Of a DNA stretch of 64,000 nt, positions 22,895 to 31,668 are shown in pieces. The notes under the pieces were generated by a model. It was not told the origin of the DNA. It saw nothing but the letters and a program-made list of their open reading frames with translations, and searched no databases. Both the position numbers and the translations under genes were made by a program. Origin of the DNA: Clarireedia homoeocarpa (lineage: Eukaryota; Ascomycota; Leotiomycetes; Helotiales; Rutstroemiaceae); NCBI GenBank assembly GCA_001465935.1, contig LNKV01000025.1, positions 825,609 to 889,608 on the forward strand, in the 5' to 3' direction. Position 1 is the first letter of the stretch; every line of letters starts with the position of its first letter.

Positions 22895-24455
22895 TTAATT
22901 AGGCGAAGATAGCGTCTGACTACTTTCACTCTTCGAGTCCTCCTCCCTCTTTATTCCGTTCCCGTTACTACTCCCATGTCCATGTCCACTCCCATTCTTC
23001 TTCCTCTCCCTCTCCCTCTCCCTTTCCCTCTCCCTCCCATCCGGCGGTTCATTCCCTGGTTTCAATATCGGTGCCGAATTTAAATTCTTCCCCAACAACA
23101 ACTTCTTCTTTTTCTTCTCCCCATTCATCAGCAAACCCTCCTTTGATTTCTTAATCTGCCCTTTATTGACCAACATCTTCTTCTTCGGCTCTACGCTCGC
23201 TCTGTGTCTATATTGTCCATCTCGATCATCGTCCCCGTCATCTTCTTCTTCGTCGCTATTTATCTTTTGTTCGAAACTTAAATTCGAGGAGATTTGGGAG
23301 GCAGATTTCATCATTTTCGGAGCTTTTAGTTTGTTCTTGGAAATGATGGTATGTGGTTTCTTGAGGAATTTCTTTTTCTTTTGGGGTGAATCGGATTCGA
23401 AATCGGGATCGTCGCCTGCTTCGCGTTTGCTCGGACTACTTCGTTTCAATCCATTTGGTATAGGCGTTGAATGTCGACTTGCTGGTGGTGTGCCATTTTG
23501 ACTATTACTTCCCGTCCCATTTCCATTTGCATTTCCATTTCCATTGCCATTGCCATTTCCATTGCCATTGCCATTTCCATTTCCATTTCCATTGCCATTT
23601 CCATTTGTAATCTTCCATAAAGCTGTCCTCGAGGAATCGCGTCCTCCACCTCCAATGCATTTCACCATGTGATTATTCATTCGTTTGATCGGTAGGAAAG
23701 TATTGCAGTTGTGGCATTTGGCGTGTGGGAAAGCAATTGGCTTTGCAGGTCCTGCTCCATCTTCTCCATCCAAGCTTCCTGGTGTTCCTTCTTTGGCTTG
23801 TTGTTCGAGTAATGGGTTGATCATATCCTTCTTCTTCTTCCCTCGGCCCGGCCCTTCTGGCACATACGTTTGTCCGTAGACATCATGATATGCCTTTTCA
23901 ATGAAAGGTTTCTTCTTGCAATATTCCTTCCCAGGCTCGGGTCTCTTGGCACCAATTCCATCTGTCGGCTGTAAAAGTCGAGGTAAACGACATTTGGCAC
24001 AACGTATTTCCTTAACCAATTCAAGAGGATTTCCTTTTAGGAAGACTTCTTTATTCTCCCACTTCGCAGCATCGGTTTCAATAACCTGATGTGAAATAGT
24101 GGAATGTGTACCATCGTCAGGCGAAGGAGGGTTGGTTTCGGCGACTTTTTGTTCGACGATAATAGCCGCAGAACAGGCTTTCGCCATTTTCTCTTCTCGA
24201 TGAGTTTGTAACACAATATCATGAACTATATTATAGAAAATGTCATCGAGTACAGCATGCGCCTATATTGCCAAATAAAAAAAAGTTGTTAGCCAAAACA
24301 TTGTTCCCCATATTGCCATAAAATGTAAGCAAGGCGGCAAAAAGCCGAGGAGAGTTAAGGGACAGAGAATAAGTTACCAATTTTCCCATATTATCGGTTG
24401 GGCTATCGTTTGGTAACAAGAGACCAGAGTCCGGAAACTTGTCGCTGGCAGACAT
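22895..24455 (-). CDS. SGF11: Sgf11-like SAGA deubiquitinase-module subunit, with long low-complexity extension
   Basis: Exon 1 is 24455-24378 and exon 2 is 24262-22895. The 115-bp intron has a GGCTAAC branch and an AATATAG acceptor, and the product is 481 aa. The junction gives the helix HAVLDDIFYNIVHDIVLQTH, matching the N-terminal helix that inserts Sgf11 into the Ubp8/Sgf73/Sus1 module. The zinc finger CHNCNTFLPIKRMNNHMVKC followed by GGRDSSRTA fits the Sgf11 C2HC finger (C-x2-C-x11-H-x4-C, then SSR). Between them is a second Cys-bearing segment, RCAKCRLPRLL...EYCKKK. After the finger come an (Asn-Gly)n run, Lys-rich acidic segments and an Arg-Glu run. Yeast Sgf11 is about 99 aa, so most of this length is extension. 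The helix and finger support the call; the extra segments are unexplained. Confidence 0.75.
23001..23038. repeat. Coding CTCCCT hexanucleotide repeat (Arg-Glu run)
   Basis: A CCTCTC/CCTTTC hexamer array inside the Sgf11-like gene; on the minus strand it encodes alternating Arg-Glu. Slippage could vary its length between strains. Confidence 0.7.
23515..23607. repeat. Coding CATTTC/CATTGC hexanucleotide repeat (Asn-Gly run)
   Basis: About fifteen hexamers encode an uninterrupted (Asn-Gly)n tract, with one Asn-Ala unit, just after the Sgf11-like zinc finger. Unit variants alternate between CATTTC and CATTGC. Confidence 0.75.
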
Positions 24456-25366
24456 GGCGAACAGGATTGTGCGAATTATGTTTGGTGGTGATAATGTTTA
24501 GGGACGGTTCTTGAAATTATCCCCAATTTCAATGGCCTACCCTACCCCCGAGGCTGACGGAATTGTTTAGGTGCAGTGGTTGTGCAGTGCAGTGGGCGCG
24601 TGGGTGGAGTGGAGTGGGAGAGGAGCGAGGAGCGAGGAGGAGCCTGGTCGGTCTTTGATGCAGCGCAGGCTCGAGGCAAGATTTTAGTAGATCTTTCTTT
24701 CGGTCTTTGCTGTTGCGCCGCTTGGAAAGACGGCGTAAAGATTAAAGGTATGAATATCTTCTCAGAGATGTGAGCATGTTGTGAAGGACATGTACCAACA
24801 AAGAGCTCTTCTGCTGTCGCTATTCCTCTTTTCCGACTCTTTTGGTGCGCTTTCTTATTGTCGTCTGCCCAGGACCAAGGTTGCTGGTTGCTCCTAAATT
24901 CATCTTTCGGGAGTTTCACCAGTAGCTGTAATTTACGGGTGGTATTGCCGTGACTAGTCCTTATCAGGGAGGGCAAAGGCGGTGAAAGCGAAGTGGGCAT
25001 GTGGCTGATCGGTGAAGCTCTGATGAAAATGTGCGAATAACTGTGGCTACATGTGGCTAATGAGGTGGGAAATGTGGCTAATGCACCCTTGAAATACTTC
25101 GTAGAATGTTAACCCTGCATGAAATCAAGGGGAAATGGGAAAATGGGAAATGTAAATCTGGACTATCATTTCATTCCATCGAATCGCATTGTATAAAATA
25201 TACAACTTGAGTTTCTTTCCGCACCACATTCTAAGGACGGCGACTCTTAAGAAGATAGAAATGACTTCTTGCTAATAATATATTTCCTTTCTTTCTTTCT
25301 TCCGCCACTTTATTCTATCATCCGGTATTGTCGCATCAGTTATTCCGTATTCCACACTCATCCACC
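24456..25366. other. Intergenic region between SGF11-like and NAA50-like genes
   Basis: Divergent promoter region of about 900 bp. It contains one candidate small minus-strand gene (24542-25000, separate entry), G-rich runs at about 24590-24650 and a TTTCTTTCTTTCTTCC tract just before the + gene. Confidence 0.5.
24542..25000 (-). CDS. Candidate small protein gene, unrecognised
   Basis: An ATG at 25000 opens 152 codons beginning MPTSLSPPLPSLIRTSH. The first ~68 residues look protein-like (LQLLVKLPKDEFRSNQQPWS, then basic). They are followed by a possible donor GTACAT, after which the frame becomes Pro/Thr/Ser-rich and less convincing. A short spliced gene or an upstream leader of SGF11 are alternatives. 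No domain was recognised. Confidence 0.25.
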   Translation of the reverse strand: MPTSLSPPLPSLIRTSHGNTTRKLQLLVKLPKDEFRSNQQPWSWADDNKKAHQKSRKRGIATAEELFVGTCPSQHAHISEKIFIPLIFTPSFQAAQQQRPKERSTKILPRACAASKTDQAPPRSSLLSHSTPPTRPLHCTTTAPKQFRQPRG

Positions 25367-26548
25367 ATGAGTCCTACCCAGAATACCCCTCCACCGTCGC
25401 GTGCGCAACAACCTTCCATTCGATCATTTTTTCAACCAAAACAACCTATATATGCAGCTCCACCAAGAATACCAAGCACGACTACCAATTCGAACGAAAA
25501 CATACCACCACAGGACTTCGATGCAGGATATAGCAGAGATGTCCTATCAAAAGGCGCATCTGCGAATGGGAGCGCAGGCGCAGATAATCTGTCGGACGGT
25601 CTACCTGTAAATGGAAGCGCAAGTCCTCTACAGCCACTAAATTCGACTTCAACATCACCGTCTAAACAATCGTCCTATCTGCCACCAGACTACTCTATTG
25701 AAATCCCCCAGCCTCAGCATATCCAACCCCTCCGCCGAATCAACTCTCTCCTCCTCCCTGTCCCTTATCCCGACGCTTTCTACAACGCTATTCTCTCCCC
25801 TCCCCCCGGCAGCACCCCAGTCTCGTTCTCCTTCTCCCGCGTTCTCCTCCACCACTCCCCATCGTCTCCTTCCGAACCTAAAGTAATCGGTTCTCTAATC
25901 TGCCGTCTCGATCCCTCCCCTCCCCCCTCCCCCCCAAACCAATATTCCATTTACCTACAATCGTTATCTCTCCTTTCACCCCACAGGCATCTAGGCCTCG
26001 CCACGCATCTCTTGGACGCAATAATCAGTCTAGCAACCAGCACACAGGTGCCATTGGGAGTGAAGATAGAGGGTTTATACGCTCATGTCTGGATCGAGAA
26101 CACAGACGCGTTGGAATGGTATCTCAAGCGAGGATTTGAGAAGGGAGAGTTAGTCGAGGGGTATTATAGACGATTGCGGCCACAGGAGGCATGGCTATTG
26201 CGTCGTCGTATCACGGTTAAAGACCACATGTCATCGCCACAAACGCAGCTACCAGCAACAGATCCCCAATCCCAACCCGTGCCATCTCCAGCAACCATGG
26301 ATACAAAGCCCAACCCAGCCCGTCCACCTCCAGTGAAACACACCGCCTCATTCCAAGATAGGAGACCAGAGCGGGAATGGAATGATTTACCAGAAGACGT
26401 TCTATTGCGCGTGGGACGGGGAGCAGGAGATGAACAGAGCAAGGAGAGTTCGAGGAGTAGTAGTCGGAGTGGGGTTTCGGAGGGTGGAACGGTGAAGGGG
26501 AAGAAGAAGAGAAGTTACCCTGCTGCTGCGTTTGGGGGTGGGGTTTGA
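25367..26548 (+). CDS. NAA50: Naa50-like GNAT N-alpha-acetyltransferase with N-terminal PIP-box motif
   Basis: Single exon, 393 aa; the ATG at 25367 is in CCACCATGAG. A disordered N-terminus (~130 aa) begins with QPSIRSFF at residues 15-22, an exact Q-x-x-I-x-x-F-F PCNA-interaction motif. The catalytic domain follows: RRINSLLLPVPYPDAFYNAI resembles the substrate-binding start of Naa50, and YLQSLSLLSPHRHLGLATHL is the acetyl-CoA P-loop (Q/RxxGxA type). YAHVWIENTDALEWYLKRGF and EGYYRRLRPQEAWLLRR complete the Naa50 signature. The C-terminal ~120 aa are Pro/Ser-rich and basic. Naa50 (San) acetylates Met-starting N-termini at the ribosome and affects sister-chromatid cohesion in animals. A link to PCNA here is inference from the motif alone. 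Eco1 was considered, but its zinc finger and GNAT motifs are absent. Confidence 0.8.
   Translation: MSPTQNTPPPSRAQQPSIRSFFQPKQPIYAAPPRIPSTTTNSNENIPPQDFDAGYSRDVLSKGASANGSAGADNLSDGLPVNGSASPLQPLNSTSTSPSKQSSYLPPDYSIEIPQPQHIQPLRRINSLLLPVPYPDAFYNAILSPPPGSTPVSFSFSRVLLHHSPSSPSEPKVIGSLICRLDPSPPPSPPNQYSIYLQSLSLLSPHRHLGLATHLLDAIISLATSTQVPLGVKIEGLYAHVWIENTDALEWYLKRGFEKGELVEGYYRRLRPQEAWLLRRRITVKDHMSSPQTQLPATDPQSQPVPSPATMDTKPNPARPPPVKHTASFQDRRPEREWNDLPEDVLLRVGRGAGDEQSKESSRSSSRSGVSEGGTVKGKKKRSYPAAAFGGGV
25409..25432 (+). other. PIP-box coding segment (QPSIRSFF)
   Basis: Residues 15-22 of the Naa50-like protein match the PCNA-binding consensus Q-x-x-[ILM]-x-x-[FY]-[FY] in a disordered, basic-flanked context (RAQ before, QPK after), as in true PIP boxes. 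Confidence 0.55.
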
Positions 26549-26632
26549 GATGTATGAATGGACAACAGGAGAGGAAGATGTATGAATGGACGACAGGAGA
26601 GGAAGATGTATGAATGGACGACAGGAGAGGAA
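26549..26632. repeat. 28-bp minisatellite, three copies
   Basis: Three head-to-tail copies of a 28-bp unit beginning GATGTATGAATGGAC and ending GGAGAGGAA start at the base after the NAA50-like stop codon. The copies differ at one position (ACAACAGG versus ACGACAGG). Confidence 0.9.
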
Positions 26633-28539
26633 GATGAGGGATGGAGGATTAGGGTAGTAGGGGAAGAATGGATGAGATGTAGGGTGTGAAAGCGAGGATG
26701 GCATGAAGCTAAATGGGAGCGTGGGGAGGAAGGAGGTTTAGATAGGAGACGGATAGGATGGTTTTATGAAGATAAAACCAAGTATCTACAGCTTCGAACA
26801 GAACTAGAATAGAGAAGAGCCAGACGAAGAAAGCAGTAGAAAGAAGAAAGGAGTGGGAATCACAGCATAACAGATGGACCAAAGAGACACGGCGGGATAG
26901 ACCCAGGAGTCGGGAATAAAATATAATAAAAACTAACTAGACCAAGATTTTGCATCTTTCTTATATATGCATTTAAACCATTCTGGTCCTGAGTTGCAGC
27001 ACTCATTCCACCAAACTTCATACTCCTAAGCTCATACGCTGACTGTAGTTACGTCGTAGATGTAGTTTGTAGTTTTAATTCGACACCCGCCATACGAATA
27101 GCATACATGCCTACTCTACGACGCGCAACATCACCCGTGGAGTACAAATCCATTACACAAACATCCAATCCACGCATAACATGCATCAATCAATGCTTCC
27201 TAGAAGAGCAAACCCAATTGCTACCTACGACTAGATTTTATGGAACACGCCAAGTTAATCTCTTGGGTGGTTGGAGGAGATTGGAAGAGGTTTTTGTAGC
27301 GTGCGTGATGAAGAAATGTGTGGTTAGAGGAGATTGTGAGGCCTTTGCAGCGTGCTCGAGGTAAATTCATACGATTGCTGGAATGCTCGAAGCGAATAGT
27401 TCGTTTAGACAATTTTTGTTTAGGGAGGGCCATTCATAGCACGAGTGGTAATATCCGCAACTCAATAATTGAAGGGTATATCTCAGCTTACTTGGGATTT
27501 TTGCTAGCAGCGTTTACAGCTGATAGAATATAAAGGGCTTCAGACTTCAAGGGCAGCAGCAATTGTAAGGGGAGACTTGGTACAAGTGCATATGGGTGTT
27601 TGTCCGACTATGCCCTCCCTAGAGACAGACTACTTTGCAACCCAACTTTGTGGACATTTCTTGGATAGCAGACAGAGCACTTACTTCACGGACGAAGTAG
27701 TCTCGGAATAAAGGGATAATCACGGAAGACCGACAGCAACGGAATACGTAGAATATGTCGAGCCTCTGGTAACAGCCCTCCTGCGAGCGACGCTGCGGGT
27801 ATATCTTTTTGACTATTCTTGCAATGTATGGGCAAAGTCTAAAGGCACCGGAACTATCGGTAGAGCATGAAGTCGCCACGATACAGAATGAAGTAGATTC
27901 TGCAAACAGTGCTGATGAGAGGAGGAGTTGAGCGAAATACGAAAGGAGGAGAGGCTACCGCGTGCTCCGAATGAAGTTGCATTCCCCACCATCCACCATC
28001 ACCCGCTGTTTGCGCCAAACGCCCAACTCCCAACTCCCAACTCCCACCTCCCACCAAAACCGCAATTCCGACCATACAAAGCGAACATTTCGATGCATCG
28101 ATACGGCGAAAACAACAAGCGGTACGAAAGCGACATTGAAACTATGCCCCAAAATTGAAAGTGCAGTTGCCGGACCTTCCCAATGCGGTAAATCGCAAAG
28201 TCCCAAAATCCAATGACATATTCTAGACCCAGCATCCTAGCATGGCGCGGTAACATCACTCTGTTGTTCAGCTAAGCTGTCGTATGAATTCGTGTTGTTT
28301 CCCCAACCGAATTCGTCAGCAATACAGAAGGAGCTAATACCTTAATTACCACTTTGTAATTAAATCCGATGATGTTATATGTGTGATAGGGCAGATGCCG
28401 ATATCTACTAATGTAGGAGAAGGGGCAACAGTTGTCAAGAAAGTATATCTTCATTTTCTTTCATTTATATAGAAACGGACAGACATGAGCATGAGCACGA
28501 CCATGAGCATGATGAGCATAGACCCAATTCAAATTCACC
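26633..28539. other. Gene-poor interval
   Basis: About 1.9 kb. It includes the 3'-UTR of the preceding gene, a short CAACTCC repeat at about 28023-28050 and ATGAGCATGAGC-type repeats at about 28484-28519. No gene was recognised. Confidence 0.45.
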
Positions 28540-30206
28540 ATGGCCCAAACACTGCGTCATTCCCCAAACACCCTTAATCTTATTCTCTCCAAATACCCTG
28601 GAGATCAAAACACCGTCAAGCTGCGAAGTAGCAGTAAAGCGCCATTAGTGAAATTCTCTCTCATCAACTACCATAACCATAACCATTCCCATCACCATCA
28701 TCCTTTTGCGCGACTTGCTTTCTCGCCAGATCGAATGAGTATGAATGTATTGGGTAAGTGCTGATTTGTTTCCTTACTTCTTTCTTTCTCAATGCATCCC
28801 CTTGACTAGAAGATGACCAAACTGACCGCGCTCTCAATTCCGCGTTTAGTATCGAAGGCTAGAAAGGTATGTGGCAGCAACGTTATATCCTTCTCAATGC
28901 GCTTGGGCTTCTCAGTCTCTGCGCAGAGGATTGAATAGGATCGGAAGCACGTAAACTAACAATATCCTCAGCCAAAATTCGATCTAATACTCAAAGTAAG
29001 TACCCCTTATAGGTTGGCGTACTCTATTCCACCCCGTCATGAAAGCTAACCCCCCTTCCAGCTCATAGATCTTAACAATGTCCCCCTCACAACCGGTACA
29101 TCCTACATAAAATGGCAACTCCCAGCCAGCACCTCGACCACCTCTGATTACCGCGGGCGTACGCCATCCTCCCCAATCAAAGACCATAAAGTCCTCTGGG
29201 ACTACACGCATATAATTCCCATTCGACTAACCATTGATAAAAACAACCATCTGACCGAATGTCCCATCCATTTCGAAGTAACCCAGGAGTACAATTCCGG
29301 CGTCGCAGGCAAAGTCGAGCGCGTTACTTTGGGACATATCACCTTGAATCTAGCAGAGTATGTCGAGGAGAGCGAGGTGCAGAGCGAGGAGGAAGAAGGG
29401 GTGGTGAGGAGGTATCTGTTGCAGGATAGTAAGATCAACAGTACGGTGAAGATAGGTATTGGGATGAGACAGGTAGAAGGGGAGAGGAATTTCGTAGCAC
29501 CTGCTTTAAAAAGTGCGCCAGTCTTTGGAGGCATTGCGGGAATCATGAAGGGTGATAATGGAGGAGAGCCAATGGAAGGTGATGCAGGCCGTGAGTTTTC
29601 CATTTCCCCCTATTCAATTCCAGCAGCCAAAAAACTTACAACCATCCCGCAGACCTCCCACAAACCTCCAATTCCGAAGAGAAATCCGAACTTCAAGACA
29701 TGTACCGCCGCGCACTTGCCGCCTCCTGGCAAGCAGGAGTCGGAGAAATGTCCGCAGATGAATGCATAGAAGATATCTTCGCCGGCGGCGATGGGTGGAG
29801 ACATGATGGCGATCGGACTTCTGGAATGCCAGCTACACCGGCCCGCATCATTCACGGAGATATTCTTGGCACGAACGCAAGTGGCGAAGATCTACAAAGA
29901 TTTGGACGCGGGCATCGAAGAACAGGTAGTGAGGTCAGTGCAATGAGCGCGACAACGGTAGGAGGTAAAGTGAGAGGGACGGAGCATCGTCATAAGAAGA
30001 GTAGTGAGACGGGGGGGAGAGGTGGTGGTGGATGGGATAGAGGGTCGGTGGGAGCAGGCTCGGGTATCGGGAGTCCACCGATGGGAGATGATGATGATTT
30101 GGAGAGGGAGAGAGGGAGACCCGGGTACAAGAATGCGAGAGAGGTGGATGAGTTTGATATTAGGGATGACTTGGTTGCTTGGAGCTTGCCGAGGTATGTT
30201 TCATAA
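28540..30206 (+). CDS. NT-C2 domain protein (EEIG1/EHBP1-type N-terminal C2)
   Basis: Exons 28540-28753, 28850-28866 (17 nt), 28972-28995 (24 nt), 29062-29590 and 29653-30206 give 445 aa. The splices assemble SKARKPKFDLILKLIDLNNV followed by PLTTGTSYIKWQLP. This is the start of the NT-C2 domain (PF10358 type), which continues through LTECPIHFEVTQEYNSGVAG, VTLGHITLNLAEYVE and RRYLLQDSKINSTVKIGIGM. This class is thought to bind membranes and link membrane traffic or actin. After the domain there is a helix (YRRALAASWQAGVGEMSADE, CIEDIFAGGDGW) and a Gly/Arg-rich tail. The last residues are uncertain: an intron at 30194-30260 would replace the YVS ending with YAWAREKAKENGF and a stop at 30301-30303. 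An internal His-rich stretch occurs near residue 50. Confidence 0.75.
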
Positions 30207-30303
30207 GGGTTTGGTTTGTGGTCTGTTTACAGGTGCGTTCGGGCAGACTTGAGGGTGTAGGTATGCTTGGGCAAGGGAAAAGGCGAAGGAAAATGGGTTT
30301 TGA

Positions 30304-30637
30304 ACTGCATAGCATGTCATGGCCGCATGGCGTTAAGAAACGGAAAACATAAGAGCTTTTGTTTGAGGTCTGACCACTAGAATACTTTTACTTTAATATT
30401 TTCTATGAATATATTTATATTTGCCTTTCCCGCAATTGGGTCGTTAGGTTTTTGGATATACCTGATGTTGTGACTCCAAACTCCCATTCAAAATGCCCAT
30501 CACCATACATTTCAAGAGCCAGAATAGCTTCCTCATCCTGCCTATTCACCCATTATACATCGCGAAAACACCTCAATCCCCGATTCACAACTGTCTCCTT
30601 GATTTCTCTTCCCCATTTCCAGATCTCCCACCCCCTC
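30304..30637. other. Convergent intergenic region
   Basis: 3'-flanks of the NT-C2 (+) and cyclophilin (-) genes, partly AT-rich (ATATTTATATTT). No further feature was seen. Confidence 0.4.
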
Positions 30638-31198
30638 TCACCCCACCACCCCCTCATCCCCCTCCCCCTCTTCTACCACTCTGCCCCTCAGAATCCTCAC
30701 ATCCTCTACCGGCCTATCCCCCTCCCCGGTCCTCACCAACCCCAACCTTTTCACCACTCCCATCCCGCTCTTCACCCGCCCAAAAATCGTATGTTTCCCA
30801 TCCAGCCACGGCGTCGGCGCCAGCGTAATAAAAAACTGACTGCCGTTCGTATCCGGCCCCGAATTCGCCATCGACACAATCCCTGCCCCGGTATGCTTCA
30901 GCTCGGGGTGGATCTCGTCTGCGAACTTCTCCCCGTAGATGGACGTCCCGCCGCGGCCGGTCCCCGTCGGGTCGCCCGTTTGGATCATGAAGTTCGGGAT
31001 TATGCGGTGCATGGGGCAGTTGTTGTAGTAGCCGCGTTGGGTGAGGGTGCTGAAGTTGCGGCAGGTTCGAGGCGCATGTTGCGGGTAGAGCTCGATTATT
31101 ATGGTGCCCTGGGCTGGGTTAGTAGAGGATGTGGAGAGGGGAATGGGGGTTTGGAGGAGCCTTACCATGGTGGTTTCGAGGGCGATTGGTTTGTCCAT
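30638..31198 (-). CDS. CYP1: Peptidyl-prolyl cis-trans isomerase, PPIL1/Cyp1-type cyclophilin
   Basis: Exons 31198-31166 and 31108-30638. The 57-bp intron has CTACTAAC as branch and CCCAG as acceptor, and the product is 167 aa. Splicing removes a poor insertion and yields LETTMGTIIIELYPQHAPRT, the normal start of this subfamily. The active site is present: the Arg in MHRIIPNFMIQTGDPTGTG, NGSQFFITLAPTPWLDGKH and TIFGRV. Small single-domain cyclophilins of this type associate with the spliceosome in animals; that role here is inferred. The tail after RPVEDVRILRG is acidic and slightly longer than usual. The gene is divergent from the signal peptide peptidase gene with about 470 bp between starts. 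Confidence 0.92.
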   Translation of the reverse strand: MDKPIALETTMVRLLQTPIPLSTSSTNPAQGTIIIELYPQHAPRTCRNFSTLTQRGYYNNCPMHRIIPNFMIQTGDPTGTGRGGTSIYGEKFADEIHPELKHTGAGIVSMANSGPDTNGSQFFITLAPTPWLDGKHTIFGRVKSGMGVVKRLGLVRTGEGDRPVEDVRILRGRVVEEGEGDEGVVG

Positions 31199-31668
31199 GT
31201 TGATGGTTTTGGGAAGAGGAATTTGGAGGAATATTCTCGGGTTCCGGATTGACCACAGGTTGTAGACACGAATGGTTTGCGTATACAGAATTTGATATGC
31301 TGTAATACCAAATTATGTGATTTCTTTGTATCTTCTCAAGCTGCACTGTCGTTGTTGCCTTTTTCGCAAGGCTGAACATTGGTCGAGAAAGAAGGTTAGA
31401 CGCTCTGTCAGATCCTTGTCGTTGGGACTTCGAGAGAACAACATGTATCCACAGCTGGTGCAGGTACTGTGTAACTTATTATATCTTTCCTCATCCACTG
31501 CTCAAATAAAAATGGCACTGTTTTGACTATGGACGATGCTTTTCAAATCCAATCTTCAACAATGACTACCTCTCAATTATAGAATTTCGAAATTCCCTCT
31601 TTCCAACTCAACACTGGAATACTATTAATACATCATTCTTGCCACCAACACCGTTTGAAATCATCAAG
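31199..31668. other. Divergent promoter region, cyclophilin / signal peptide peptidase
   Basis: 470 bp between two divergent starts. Nothing specific beyond AT-rich leader sequence close to 31620 was recognised. Confidence 0.4.

Noticed and set aside
30452..31252. 266-codon plus frame opposite the cyclophilin gene
   Set aside because: Pro/His/Arg-rich shadow of a well-identified cyclophilin on the other strand.
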